Counted from the first letter of the stretch, positions 15,223-23,776 are shown. The stretch is DNA of 32,448 bases from DAITBA01 sp036824005 (GCA_036824005.1 DAITBA010000031.1:1-32448), one strand, 5' to 3'. Notes: a model not told the origin generated them from the letters alone. Numbers and translations are program-made.

Positions 15223-17253
15223 TCAGTGCGCTGCCGGCTTGAACAGCTTCGACTTGTCCACCAGGTCGACATGCTTGCGCTTGAAGCAGGTCCACTTGTG
15301 GGTCTTCTTGTCATACACGGAGTTCACGAAGCAATGCCAGTTCTCCTCGTCGACGAAGTTCTTGTCGGTGCGATAGTAGAAGCCGGGGTAACGGCTCTCC
15401 TCGCGGAACTGGATGTGCTTCATATGCGCTTCGGCCGTCAGGATGCGGTGGTAGTTCTCCCAGGCACGCAGCAGCTCGTGCAGGTCCTTGGCGCGCATCT
15501 TCTGCGAGTCTTCCTTGAGCATCTCGAGCTTCTCTTCGGCCACCGCCAGCATCTTGTCGTTGGTGTTGTAGTAGGTCGCAACACCGGCGACATACTCGTC
15601 CATGATCTTCTGCAGACGGAACTGCAACATCTTGGGCGTGATGTAGTTCGGATTCACGTCGATGGCCGTTGTGTAGTCCTTGTGCTGCAGGAAGTTGCGT
15701 ACCGGCTTGTAGATCGTCTCGGCGATCTGCTCAGCCGTCTCGTCGAACTCGGGCTTCCAGTCCTTGTTGTCGAGGGCGAACTTGACCATCGCCTTGGCGG
15801 CCAGTCGCCCTTCGGTGTGCGAACCGGAGGAGAACTTGTGACCCGAGGCGCCGACGCCGTCGCCGGCGGTGAACAGGCCCTTGACCGTGGTCATGGAGCG
15901 GTAGCCCCAGTTCCAGCCGCGCGGCAGATGCGCCGGCACGCCGTCGTAGTCGCCGTCGGCGGCCGTCGGTGCGCCGAGATCCGTCGGACCGGACACCCAG
16001 ATGCCGCAGCAACCGGAGTGAGAGCCGAGCAGGTATGGCTCGGTGGGCATCAGCTCGGAGTTCTTCTCCCGCGGGTCCACGTTCTCGCCGACCCAGATGC
16101 CGCACTGGCCGACACACATGTCGAGGAAGTCTTCCCAGGCCTCGGCTTCGAGGTGCTTGACCTCCTTCGGCGTCAGGGTCTCGGCCAGCTTGGCCAGCGC
16201 CGTCACGGTATCCATGTAAATCGGGCCGCGGCCTTCGCGCATTTCCTTGAGCATGAGGTGATTGCGCAGGCAGGAGGCGGGCACCGCGGCCTGACCGTAG
16301 GGCGGGTACTGGTTGAGCAGCTCCTTGTTCTTGACCATGTAGTCTTCGCCGTAGGCGTTGGTCGCTTTGGCCTTGAACAGCAGGAACCAGGCGCCGACCG
16401 GGCCGTAGCCGTCCTTGAAACGGGCGGGCACGAAGCGGTTTTCCATCATGGTCAGTTCGGCGCCGGCTTCGGCGGCCATGGCGTAGGTCGAGCCGGCGTT
16501 CCACACCGGGTACCAGGCGCGGCCCGTGCCTTCACCGACGGAGCGGGGACGGAAAAGGTTCACGCAGCCGCCGGCGGCGAGCAGAATGGCCTTGGCCTTG
16601 TAGATGTAGATCTTGTTCTCGCGCACCGAGAAGCCGGCGGCACCGGCGATGCGACTGGGATCGTTCTTGTCGTTGATGAGGTGCACGATGAAGACGCGCT
16701 CCTGGATGCGATCCAGGCCCAGCACCTTCTTCGCCGCCTCGGCGACGATCCACTTGTAGGATTCGCCGTTGATCATGATCTGCCACTTGCCCGAGCGCAC
16801 CGGCTTGCCGCCATCCTTGAGGGCAGGCAGGCCTTCGCGCTGCGACTCGGCGCCGTCGTGGCGCACGCCCTCGGCGTCCGTCTTCCAGATCGGCAGGCCC
16901 CATTCCTCGAACAGATGCACCGAGTCGTCCACGTTGCGGCCCAAGTCGTAGGCCAGATCGTCGCGGGTAATGCCCATCAGGTCGTTGGACACCATGCGCG
17001 CGTAGTCGGCCGGATCCAGATCCGGACCGATGTAGGTGTTGATCGCCGACAGGCCCTGGGCCACCGCACCGGAGCGGTCCATGGCAGCCTTGTCCACCAG
17101 CTTGATCTTTAGTTCGACGCCGGTCTCGGCCTTGACGGCCTCGGCCCAGCGCATGATTTCGTAACCGGCACCGCAGCAGGCCATGCCGCCGCCGATGAGC
17201 AGAATGTCCAGTTCCTCCTGGACGACTTCCGGATTGTCAAATGTTCCAGCCAT
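15223..17253 (-). CDS. aprA: Adenylylsulfate reductase subunit alpha
   Basis: Catalytic FAD subunit of APS reductase, here expected to run in the oxidative direction: sulfite + AMP to APS, passing two electrons to AprB. The N-terminal dinucleotide-binding motif LLIGGGMACCGAGYE lies near residues 18-32. Hallmark AprA blocks include GAVAQGLSAINTY, GGCVNLFRPRSVGEGTGRAW, NRFVPARFKDGYGPVGAW, LLGSHSGCCGIWVSGP and LFTAGDGVGASGHKFSSGSH. Length (676 residues) is normal for the family. The ATG at 17253 has AAGG eight bases upstream; the in-frame GTG at 17262 overlaps that site and was rejected. It is last in sat-aprB-aprA, 39 bases after aprB, and is closed by a strong terminator. No aprM or qmo gene for the membrane electron acceptor is present nearby. 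Confidence 0.98.
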   Translation of the reverse strand: MAGTFDNPEVVQEELDILLIGGGMACCGAGYEIMRWAEAVKAETGVELKIKLVDKAAMDRSGAVAQGLSAINTYIGPDLDPADYARMVSNDLMGITRDDLAYDLGRNVDDSVHLFEEWGLPIWKTDAEGVRHDGAESQREGLPALKDGGKPVRSGKWQIMINGESYKWIVAEAAKKVLGLDRIQERVFIVHLINDKNDPSRIAGAAGFSVRENKIYIYKAKAILLAAGGCVNLFRPRSVGEGTGRAWYPVWNAGSTYAMAAEAGAELTMMENRFVPARFKDGYGPVGAWFLLFKAKATNAYGEDYMVKNKELLNQYPPYGQAAVPASCLRNHLMLKEMREGRGPIYMDTVTALAKLAETLTPKEVKHLEAEAWEDFLDMCVGQCGIWVGENVDPREKNSELMPTEPYLLGSHSGCCGIWVSGPTDLGAPTAADGDYDGVPAHLPRGWNWGYRSMTTVKGLFTAGDGVGASGHKFSSGSHTEGRLAAKAMVKFALDNKDWKPEFDETAEQIAETIYKPVRNFLQHKDYTTAIDVNPNYITPKMLQFRLQKIMDEYVAGVATYYNTNDKMLAVAEEKLEMLKEDSQKMRAKDLHELLRAWENYHRILTAEAHMKHIQFREESRYPGFYYRTDKNFVDEENWHCFVNSVYDKKTHKWTCFKRKHVDLVDKSKLFKPAAH

Positions 17254-17292
17254 TGCAGTCACCTTGGATATCGTAGGTTGTTCGGTCGCCGC

Positions 17293-17769
17293 TTACTTCA
17301 CGCGGAGCAGTTCTTCCGCCTTGCCGGCGCGGTAGCCGCCCATGACGTCCTTGGTGAACACGCCGGGCTTGTCGAGCTCCGCGACCTTGGGCATCGGCTT
17401 GCCGCCGTAGGGATCGATGGAACCCTCGGAGGTCGTGCGAATGGGGAACTTGAAGCGCTTGAGCGTGCCATTGCGGAACTTGATGGTCCACATGATCGAG
17501 TCGGAACCACGCAGGGGCTGCACCGAGCCGCCCAGCGGCACAATGTCGGCATAGTGGCGCGCCTCGATGGCATTCTGCGGACAGATCTTCACGCACGAGT
17601 AGCACTCCCAGCACTGCTCGGGTTCCTGATTGAACGCTTTCATGGCATGGCCGGTGTGCGAGCCATCCTTGTCGAGCAGCATCAGGTCGTGGGGGCAGAT
17701 GTACATGCAAGCGGTCTTGTCCTGGCCCTTGCAGCCATCGCACTTATCAGTACGTACATAGGTTGGCAT
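17293..17769 (-). CDS. aprB: Adenylylsulfate reductase subunit beta
   Basis: Iron-sulfur subunit of APS reductase, 158 residues, carrying two [4Fe-4S] clusters that move electrons between the AprA flavin and an external acceptor. Cysteines C10, C13, C21, C25 (KCDGCKGQDKTACMYICP) and C53, C56, C59, C63 (QCWECYSCVKICPQ) are all present. The C-terminal tail (RFKFPIRTTSEGSIDPYGG onwards) is typical of AprB and wraps around AprA. The ribosome site is strong: AGGAG seven bases before the ATG. It lies 61 bases after sat and 39 before aprA, same strand. Confidence 0.98.
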   Translation of the reverse strand: MPTYVRTDKCDGCKGQDKTACMYICPHDLMLLDKDGSHTGHAMKAFNQEPEQCWECYSCVKICPQNAIEARHYADIVPLGGSVQPLRGSDSIMWTIKFRNGTLKRFKFPIRTTSEGSIDPYGGKPMPKVAELDKPGVFTKDVMGGYRAGKAEELLRVK

Positions 17770-17830
17770 CTACTATCTCCTCTGAAAACAGTGCCGGCAT
17801 CGTGCTTGCGCCGGCTGCAAGCAAATTGCT

Positions 17831-19045
17831 TCAGCGCGCCGAGTGTCCCACCAGTTTCACCTCGACCTTTTCGTGCGCCGCGAGGCCGGCGTAGTATTCG
17901 CGCAAAATGGCGAGCACCTCCGGCCGACTGAACTCTGCAGGAACGTCGCCGCCCTCGGAAAGCATCTTGCGCAGCTTCGTGCCCGATAGCAGCAGACGAT
18001 CCTCGTCACCATGCGGGCAGGTGCGCGCCGAAGCCATGCCGCCGCACTTGTAGCACCAGAATGTCCAGTCGATTTTCAGCGGCTGGGTTTCGAGCGCGCC
18101 CTTGGGCAGGTGATCGAATATGTGATGAGCGTCGAAGGGCCCGTAGTAGCTGCCGACGCCGGCATGGTCGCGGCCGACGATGAGATGCGAGCAGCCGTAG
18201 TTCTGACGGAACAGCGCGTGCAGCAGCGCCTCGCGCGGACCGGCGTAACGCATGTCGAGGGGGTAGCCGGCCTGGACCACGGTCTTCTTGACGAAGTAAT
18301 TGTCCATCAGCGTCGCGATCGCGGCAGTGCGTACCTCCGCCGGAATGTCGCCCGGTTTGAGCGCGCCGAGCAGCGAATGCACCAGCACGCCGTCGCACAC
18401 CTCGATCGCCACTTTCGCCAGATACTCGTGCGAGCGGTGCATTGGATTGCGCGTCTGGAACGCGGCGATCTTCGACCAGCCAAGCGAACTGAACAGCGCC
18501 CGGGTCTGTGCCGGTGTCATGAACAGGTCGCCGTACTTCTCGGGGAAGCCGCCCTGGGAAAGTACCTTCACCGGTCCGGCGAGATTGATCTCGCCCTGCT
18601 CCATGACCATCTTGACGCCGGGATGCTCCAGGTCGGTGGTCTTGAACACCGTCGCGCACTCGTGCGCCTTGTCGATGCCGTACTTCTCGGTGACCTTCAT
18701 GGTGGCGAGGATCTCGCCATTGTCGGGGTCCACCAACGCGATGTCGGTCCCGGTCTTTATCGCGTCCGCGGTTTGCGCGTCCGTGGACAGCGTGATGGGA
18801 ATCGGCCAGAACAGGCCGTTGGCCATCTTCATGCCGTCGCACACGCCCTGCCAGTCGGCGTGGGTCATGAAGCCCTCGAGCGGCGTGAAGCCGCCGATGC
18901 CCAGCATGATGATGTCGCCCTTTTCGCGCGAGCTTACGCGCAGTTTCGTGAGCGTCTGCGCGCGGGCCGTTTCGGCGACGAGATCCTGGCCGTGCAGCAA
19001 CAGCGGCACGAGCTCGCCGCCGCCATGTGGATTGACCAGCGCCAT
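17831..19045 (-). CDS. sat: Sulfate adenylyltransferase (ATP sulfurylase), dissimilatory type
   Basis: Converts APS and pyrophosphate to sulfate and ATP in the oxidative direction, conserving energy by substrate-level phosphorylation. A single 404-residue polypeptide of the homo-oligomeric Sat type, not the CysDN type. The nucleotide-binding signature QTRNPMHRSHE is at 197-207 and GRDHAGVGSYYGPFDAHHIF at 291-310. A probable structural zinc site is formed by C331, C334, C343 and H346 region residues (CYKCGG...TCPHGDE). It is the first gene of sat-aprB-aprA and has a G-rich ribosome site (AGGGGGG) close to the ATG. Confidence 0.98.
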   Translation of the reverse strand: MALVNPHGGGELVPLLLHGQDLVAETARAQTLTKLRVSSREKGDIIMLGIGGFTPLEGFMTHADWQGVCDGMKMANGLFWPIPITLSTDAQTADAIKTGTDIALVDPDNGEILATMKVTEKYGIDKAHECATVFKTTDLEHPGVKMVMEQGEINLAGPVKVLSQGGFPEKYGDLFMTPAQTRALFSSLGWSKIAAFQTRNPMHRSHEYLAKVAIEVCDGVLVHSLLGALKPGDIPAEVRTAAIATLMDNYFVKKTVVQAGYPLDMRYAGPREALLHALFRQNYGCSHLIVGRDHAGVGSYYGPFDAHHIFDHLPKGALETQPLKIDWTFWCYKCGGMASARTCPHGDEDRLLLSGTKLRKMLSEGGDVPAEFSRPEVLAILREYYAGLAAHEKVEVKLVGHSAR

Positions 19046-19091
19046 TGTCCCCCCTGTCGATTGTCGCGATCGAAACTGGGGGCAAGGCTAA

Positions 19092-19141
19092 CACGCCCTA
19101 GCGTGGTCAATAATCCTTTTATTTTATTGAGAAATAAGCCC
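19092..19141 (-). promoter_or_regulatory. AT-rich probable promoter region of sat-aprBA
   Basis: In this GC-rich DNA the block 19106-19140 is strikingly AT-rich and includes TAAAAT and TTGACC on the minus strand, 60-95 bases upstream of sat. A short dyad CACGC-CCTA-GCGTG (19092-19105) lies between it and the gene and could bind a regulator. The exact -35/-10 pair cannot be fixed by eye. Confidence 0.4.
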
Positions 19142-19172
19142 CGTCGATTTGTGCACGGGCATGAGACGCGAA

Positions 19173-19193
19173 GCCGAATGCCAGGCATCCGGC
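19173..19193 (-). terminator. Hairpin directly after the BepA-like gene
   Basis: An 8-bp stem with one G-T wobble (GCCGAATG at 19173-19180, CATCCGGC at 19186-19193) and a 5-base loop begins directly after the stop codon. There is no T-run, so it may be a weak or Rho-dependent terminator. Confidence 0.4.
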
Positions 19194-20636
19194 TCAGGGC
19201 TGAGAGCGTCGTTCCTTCGCTTCTTCAAGCTGTCGAGCCTTCAGCTCGCGCAATCTCGCATCAACTGCGGACAGCTCGTAGAAGTCGCCGTCGCCGGCCT
19301 TCTGCGCCAGCTGAAGTTGCGCGATGGCCGCGGGCAGTTGCCCCTGCAGCACATAGAGTTCCGCCTGGGCGCGGTGTTGCTGCAGGCGCTTGCCCAGCGC
19401 CGCATATGACTTCGCCTGCAGGCCGTGCAGGCGTGCATCGCTGGGGTGGTTCTCGAGTTCGCCCTTCGTCGTGCGCAGAGCTTCCTGCGCATCGCTCGCA
19501 GCGAGCAGAGCCTCGATGTAACCGTAGGCCAGCGCCCGGCTCTGCGGATAGCGGCCGCGCGCCTCGCGATAGGCTTGCACGCTGCCCGGCACATCGCCCC
19601 GAGCCGATTTCAATTCTGCGGCCAGGGTCTCGACGATCGGTGACGCGGCCTTGAGGCGGCGCACCGTGGCGAGTTCCTGCTCCGCGGCCGGATAGTTCTT
19701 CTTCGCCAGCAGCGCGCGCGCCAGACCGTAGCGGGCGGCAATCTCCGAAGAAAACTTCTTTTCGCGCAACTGCGTTTCGAATTCCACCACGGCGTCCTGG
19801 GCGCTCACCTGCTGCACCCGGAGCTTGGCGCGAATGAGCTCGAAATCGAGTGAGTCCGGTACCTGCCGGTACGGCCGCTGCTGGGCGCGGTTCTCCATGT
19901 CGGAAATGCGCTCGCTGGTTAGCGGGTGCGTGCGCAGATAGGCGGGTGCGTTGTTCTCGTAGAGCCGGCTGAAACGCTGCAGCCTGTCGAAGAAGCCAGC
20001 CATGCCACGCGCGTCGAAGCCCGCGCCCTCCAGGGTGGCGATGCCGATGCGGTCCGCCTCGCGCTCGAAGTCGCGGCTGTAGTTGAGCTGCGTCTGAATA
20101 CCCGCCGCCGCACCCGTGGCGATCGCGGCCTGCCCCATCTGCGAGTTGGATCGCGCCGCGAGAATGCCTACGATCAAAGTCGCGATCGAGATCATGCTCG
20201 CTTCCTTCTGCTTGCCGACCATGCGCGCGATATGCCGTTGGGTGACGTGGGCCATTTCGTGGCCGAGCACACCGGCCAGTTCCGATTCCGACTGCGCGGC
20301 GACGATCAGCCCGGTATGCACGCCGATAAATCCGCCGGGCATGGCGAAGGCGTTGAGCGTGTTGTCGCGCACGGCAAAGAATTCGAAGTCCTGCTTGATG
20401 TCGGGCGTGGCAGCGGCAAGCCGGGCCCCGAGCTGGTTGAGGTAGGCGATGACCTCGGGATCGTCGAGGTAGGTCGGGTCGCGCAGCCGAATATCGCGGA
20501 CGATGGATTCGCCGATGCGCCGTTCCATCTGGGGCGACAGATCGACACTGGCAGATTCGCCGAGATCGGGCAGGCCTTCGGCAAGGACTTGCGGCGCCAA
20601 AGCTAGGAGGAAGGCGAGAAGCAACCTGAGTTTCAC
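19194..20636 (-). CDS. M48 metalloprotease with TPR repeats, BepA/YfgC-like
   Basis: Periplasmic zinc metalloprotease of 480 residues, similar to E. coli BepA, which assists or degrades outer-membrane proteins such as LptD during assembly. A signal peptide occupies residues 1-19 (KLRLLLAFLLALAPQVLA). The catalytic motif HEMAH is at 126-130, with the third zinc ligand in FEREADRIG (E193). After about residue 260 the chain is helical and repetitive (EIAARYGLARALLAKKNYPAAEQEL and further copies), fitting TPR repeats. The frame is open about 1 kb further upstream, but that part overlaps moaC and the response-regulator gene in antisense and is not coding. The GTG at 20636 starts exactly at the signal peptide. 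No ribosome site precedes it; TATCAT ends six bases before the GTG, so a leaderless message is conceivable. Confidence 0.93.
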   Translation of the reverse strand: MKLRLLLAFLLALAPQVLAEGLPDLGESASVDLSPQMERRIGESIVRDIRLRDPTYLDDPEVIAYLNQLGARLAAATPDIKQDFEFFAVRDNTLNAFAMPGGFIGVHTGLIVAAQSESELAGVLGHEMAHVTQRHIARMVGKQKEASMISIATLIVGILAARSNSQMGQAAIATGAAAGIQTQLNYSRDFEREADRIGIATLEGAGFDARGMAGFFDRLQRFSRLYENNAPAYLRTHPLTSERISDMENRAQQRPYRQVPDSLDFELIRAKLRVQQVSAQDAVVEFETQLREKKFSSEIAARYGLARALLAKKNYPAAEQELATVRRLKAASPIVETLAAELKSARGDVPGSVQAYREARGRYPQSRALAYGYIEALLAASDAQEALRTTKGELENHPSDARLHGLQAKSYAALGKRLQQHRAQAELYVLQGQLPAAIAQLQLAQKAGDGDFYELSAVDARLRELKARQLEEAKERRSQP

Positions 20637-20759
20637 GGTGCTATGATACCTGTTTTGCACGTTAGGTTCCCGACGCCGCGGCCAGGAATGCCCCTTGGAT
20701 GCCTGTGGTTCGGTCCGGCGCGCCTGCCAACCGCGCACGTCAACAACCAATAAGTCGAG

Positions 20760-21212
20760 ATGAATGGCGCTGCGTTGCTGCTCGTCGAGGATTCGCCCGA
20801 AGACGCGAAGCTTATCGCCAGCGCGTTGTCGCGCGTCGTTGCCGCCGATCAGGTTGTCCATTGCCCCACCGGCGAGGATGCGCTCGATTATCTCTTCGCC
20901 CGCGGCCGACATACTGCCCGGGCGAAGGAGGCCATGCCGCGCCTGGTGCTGCTCGATTTGAACCTGCCGCGCATAAGCGGCCTGGAAGTCCTGCGCCAGA
21001 TTCGCGCCACCGAGGCAACGCGCCTGCTGCCCGTGATCGTGCTGTCGGCGTCCGTGGAACAGCGTGACGTGCGCGCCGCGGTGCAGCGCGGCGCCAACAG
21101 TTACATGCGCAAGTCCCTCGATTTCGTCAAGCTGTCCGAATCCATGGCGTTGCTCGCCCGCTACTGGCTGGAGCTGAATATTCCGCCGCCGTCGCCGAAC
21201 CACCTCGATTGA
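20760..21212 (+). CDS. Stand-alone response regulator receiver protein
   Basis: A single receiver domain of 150 residues with no output domain (CheY/Rcp1-like). Phospho-acceptor D66 lies in RLVLLDLNLPRISG, with acidic pocket E10-D11, switch S96 (VIVLSAS) and K118 (YMRKSLDF), so it looks phosphorylatable. Such proteins pass phosphate between histidine kinases or bind a partner. No kinase is encoded in this window. Its TGA is followed directly by the moaC ATG, so the two are probably co-transcribed, though no functional link is evident. Confidence 0.92.
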   Translation: MNGAALLLVEDSPEDAKLIASALSRVVAADQVVHCPTGEDALDYLFARGRHTARAKEAMPRLVLLDLNLPRISGLEVLRQIRATEATRLLPVIVLSASVEQRDVRAAVQRGANSYMRKSLDFVKLSESMALLARYWLELNIPPPSPNHLD

Positions 21213-21701
21213 ATGACTGACAAGCTCACCCACTTCGACGCCGCAGGTCAGGCCCACATGGTGGACGTCGCGGCCAAGCCCGAAACGAAGCGTGTCGCCC
21301 GCGCTGCCGGCACCATCGTCATGCAGCCCGAGACGCTGGCCCTGATCCAGGCCGGGCAGGCGGCCAAGGGCGACGTGCTGGGCGTGGCGCGCATTGCCGC
21401 CATTCAGGCTGCGAAGCGTACCGCCGAACTCATCCCCCTGTGCCATCCGCTGCCGCTGACCAACGTCGCGGTCGAGTTCCACATCGACGCCGAACGCTGC
21501 GCGGTCACCTGCGAAGTCATCGCTCAGACGCTTGGACGCACCGGCGTTGAGATGGAGGCACTGACAGCAGCGAGTGTCGGGCTGCTGACCATCTACGACA
21601 TGTGCAAGGCCGTCGACCGCGGCATGCGAATCGAGAACGTGCACCTGCAGGAGAAATCCGGCGGCAAGTCCGGCCACTGGCGCGCCGACGCGACCTCTTG
21701 A
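21213..21701 (+). CDS. moaC: Cyclic pyranopterin monophosphate synthase MoaC
   Basis: Second step of molybdenum-cofactor synthesis: rearranges the MoaA product into cyclic pyranopterin monophosphate. 162 residues, normal for MoaC. Recognised by KRVARAAGTIVMQPET, LIPLCHPLPLTNV (73-85), TGVEMEALTAASVGLLTIYDMCKAVDR with catalytic D129 and K132, and the glycine-rich end EKSGGKSGHW. Starts directly after the response-regulator stop. Confidence 0.97.
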   Translation: MTDKLTHFDAAGQAHMVDVAAKPETKRVARAAGTIVMQPETLALIQAGQAAKGDVLGVARIAAIQAAKRTAELIPLCHPLPLTNVAVEFHIDAERCAVTCEVIAQTLGRTGVEMEALTAASVGLLTIYDMCKAVDRGMRIENVHLQEKSGGKSGHWRADATS

Positions 21702-21730
21702 GCGCACGGCCTGCCGAAGCCCATGGCGGC

Positions 21731-21758
21731 TTGAAAGGGCATATCAAGTCGACTTATT
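21731..21758 (+). promoter_or_regulatory. Candidate promoter of the sox operon
   Basis: TTGAAA (21731-21736), a 16-base spacer and CTTATT (21753-21758) lie about 175 bases before soxY in a locally AT-richer stretch. A perfect 10-bp palindrome AAGTCGACTT (21746-21755) overlaps the spacer and -10 region and could be an operator. The -10 match is poor. Confidence 0.3.
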
Positions 21759-21872
21759 TTCCTATCGAATCGTGCGATTTGCGATTTGTCGCGGTTCTGG
21801 GAGAATCCACGAACCACCATTGCATGGGCAGTGCCGTGCGCTTTCTCCGTGGAGGCGCGACCCGTCGATGGA

Positions 21873-21892
21873 TAGCCGCAGCCTGGCGGCTA
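21873..21892 (+). other. Leader hairpin upstream of soxY
   Basis: TAGCCGC (21873-21879) and GCGGCTA (21886-21892) form a 7-bp stem with a 6-base loop, about 40 bases before the soxY start. It has no T-run. It may stabilise or regulate the sox message. Confidence 0.35.
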
Positions 21893-21933
21893 CAGGCAAT
21901 TACCACACACAAGGCGATGAGAGGAGCGGAAGC

Positions 21934-22407
21934 ATGGATCAGGAACGCAGGACCCTATTGAAGGGAGTCGGGGCCACCGGCGCGCTGGCGGGGCTGCTTG
22001 CCGCCGGCGTGCTCAAGCCCTCCCGAGTACTCGCGTCGGAATGGAACAGAACGGCTTTCGAGGCGAAGGACGCCGCCGGCGCTCTCAAGGGTCTCGGTGC
22101 CGGCACGGCCGCCGACAGCAAGGATATCGTCATCAAGGCGCCGGATATCGCGGAAAATGGTGCCGTCGTGCCCGTCGATGTGGTAAGCAACGTCGCTGGT
22201 ACCATCTCCCTTGCCGTGCTGGTGGACAAGAACCCGCTGCCGCTGTCCGCGGCGATGGATTTCGGTGAGGGCGCACTGCCTCAGATGTCGGTGCGGCTCA
22301 AGCTCGCCCAGACCACCAACGTCAAGGTAGTGGCCAAGGCGGCGGACGGCAAATACTATTCGGCCCAGAAGGAAGTCAAGGTCACCATCGGTGGCTGTGG
22401 CGGCTGA
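21934..22407 (+). CDS. soxY: SoxY, thiosulfate-oxidation carrier protein
   Basis: Periplasmic sulfur carrier (157 residues) that holds thiosulfate-derived intermediates on a C-terminal cysteine. The N-terminus is a Tat signal (ERRTLLKGVGATGALAGLL, cleavage near residue 34), and the chain ends in GGCGG, the swinging arm with the carrier cysteine. The chosen ATG has GAGGAG seven bases upstream; the longer open frame before it lacks these features. First of soxYZAXB; SoxZ follows after 27 bases and forms the heterodimer. Confidence 0.97.
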   Translation: MDQERRTLLKGVGATGALAGLLAAGVLKPSRVLASEWNRTAFEAKDAAGALKGLGAGTAADSKDIVIKAPDIAENGAVVPVDVVSNVAGTISLAVLVDKNPLPLSAAMDFGEGALPQMSVRLKLAQTTNVKVVAKAADGKYYSAQKEVKVTIGGCGG

Positions 22408-22434
22408 GCACAACGACCTGACGGAGACACGAGC

Positions 22435-22746
22435 ATGGCAGATCCGATGAAAATTCGCGCCAAGATGGAAGGCGACGTCGCCGACATCCGCGTACTCATG
22501 AGCCACCCGATGGAAACGGGGCAGCGCAAGGACAACGCCGGCAATCTCGTTCCGGCCCATTTCATTCAGGCCGTAATCGTCGAGATCAACGGCAAGAAGG
22601 TGATCCAGGGCCAGACGGGCACGTCGGTGTCGCGCAATCCGGTATTCGGCTTCAAGGTGAAGGGCGCCAAGGCCGGCGACAAAGTGACCATCACCTGGTT
22701 CGACAACAAGGGCGAGAAGCGAACGGACGAAACGACCGTCGCCTGA
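22435..22746 (+). CDS. soxZ: SoxZ, partner of SoxY
   Basis: 103-residue periplasmic partner of SoxY with an immunoglobulin-like fold. Recognised from MKIRAKMEGDVADIRVLMSHPMETG, the FIQAVIVEINGKKV block and the end KAGDKVTITWFDNKGEKRTDET. It has no signal peptide of its own and is exported with SoxY through the Tat system. The complex presents the SoxY arm cysteine to SoxAX and SoxB. Confidence 0.97.
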   Translation: MADPMKIRAKMEGDVADIRVLMSHPMETGQRKDNAGNLVPAHFIQAVIVEINGKKVIQGQTGTSVSRNPVFGFKVKGAKAGDKVTITWFDNKGEKRTDETTVA

Positions 22747-22805
22747 CGATTGGGCGCAGGAAGCCGCCGGCGGCCATTCGGCCACCGGGCGGCGTGGATT
22801 ACGAT

Positions 22806-22828
22806 GGGGTGGGCAACGTACCCGCCCC
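22806..22828 (+). other. Intercistronic hairpin between soxZ and soxA
   Basis: GGGGTGGG (22806-22813) pairs with CCCGCCCC (22821-22828), with one wobble, around a 7-base loop. A second dyad, GCCGCCGGCGGC, is at 22763-22774. These lie in the 124-base gap between soxZ and soxA, with no T-run. They may protect the soxYZ message or cause partial termination. Confidence 0.4.
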
Positions 22829-22870
22829 GGCGCAAGAAGAAGGATCCTTCAACTCCAAGGAGGAGAGACA

Positions 22871-23761
22871 ATGTCCCGTCTGGCCCATTTCCTGACGGTG
22901 CTGGCGGGGTTGGCGGTGGCATCGGCCACGCCTGCCCAGCAGAGCACGAGTACTGCCCCCTCAGGCCGCAAAGCTCCCGCCCCGCCCAAAGCGGAAGCCC
23001 GCGCAACCACTCCCGCCAAGAAGGACGAGGTCACCGCAGAGTTCGAGAAATTCCGCGAAGTGATGGAAGCGGACAACCCCGCCGAGTTGTTCGAAACGAA
23101 GGGCGAAGAGTTGTGGAAAACGAAGCGCGGCCCGAGCAATGCCTCCCTCGAGCGATGCGACCTGGGCCTGGGTCCGGGCGTGGTGGACGGCGCCTACGTC
23201 CATCTGCCGCGCTATTTCGCCGATACGGACAAGGTTATGGATGCGGAGCGGCGCGTGGTCCACTGCATGATGACGCTTCAGGGTTACACGGAGGAGGAAA
23301 TCCGCAAGCAGCCCTTCAGCAACGACACGCGCACTCCGGACCATGTCTCCGTGCTTACTTACGTCGCAGCCCGGTCGCGCAACATGAAGGTGAGCGCGCC
23401 ACAGCAACATCCGAAGGAAAGGGAAGCCTACGAGATAGGCAAACAGATCTTCGCGTATCGCGCCGGCCCCTACGATTTCTCCTGTGAGACCTGCCACGGT
23501 GACGATGGCAAGCGCATCCGCACGCAGCAACTGCCCAACCTGGCCAGGAAGGAGGACGCCATCAGGGCTTTTCAGGGCTGGCCTGGCTATCGCATGACGG
23601 GCGGATTTATGCTGACCCAGCAGTGGCGCATGAACGACTGCTTCCGCCAGCAGCGCTTTCCCGAGCCGAAGTATTTGTCCGACAGCATCACCGCGCTCCT
23701 GACCTATCTCACGGTCAATGCCAATGGCAACGTTTACAAGGGCCCGGGAATCAAGCGCTGA
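22871..23761 (+). CDS. soxA: SoxA, monoheme c-type cytochrome
   Basis: Catalytic subunit of SoxAX, which oxidatively couples thiosulfate to the SoxY cysteine in the periplasm. 296 residues with a signal peptide (about 1-22) and a Pro/Ala/Lys-rich linker (25-50). Only one haem motif is present, CETCH at 205-209. The N-terminal haem site of diheme SoxA is replaced by C96 (LERCDLGLG) and C132 (VVHCMM), which probably form a disulfide, as in monoheme SoxA proteins. C257 in MNDCFRQQRFPEP is the catalytic cysteine ligand. The ribosome site is strong (AAGGAGG before the ATG). It precedes soxX by 15 bases. Confidence 0.97.
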   Translation: MSRLAHFLTVLAGLAVASATPAQQSTSTAPSGRKAPAPPKAEARATTPAKKDEVTAEFEKFREVMEADNPAELFETKGEELWKTKRGPSNASLERCDLGLGPGVVDGAYVHLPRYFADTDKVMDAERRVVHCMMTLQGYTEEEIRKQPFSNDTRTPDHVSVLTYVAARSRNMKVSAPQQHPKEREAYEIGKQIFAYRAGPYDFSCETCHGDDGKRIRTQQLPNLARKEDAIRAFQGWPGYRMTGGFMLTQQWRMNDCFRQQRFPEPKYLSDSITALLTYLTVNANGNVYKGPGIKR

Positions 23762-23776
23762 AGGAGGAAGCCGATC

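Noticed and set aside
15124..17112. 662-codon plus-strand open frame opposite aprA
   Set aside because: The minus strand is unmistakable AprA with its terminator; the plus frame has no recognisable sequence and runs across that terminator.
20637..21707. N-terminal extension of the BepA-like frame by about 350 codons
   Set aside because: It runs antisense through the response regulator and moaC, and a signal peptide begins exactly at the GTG at 20636.
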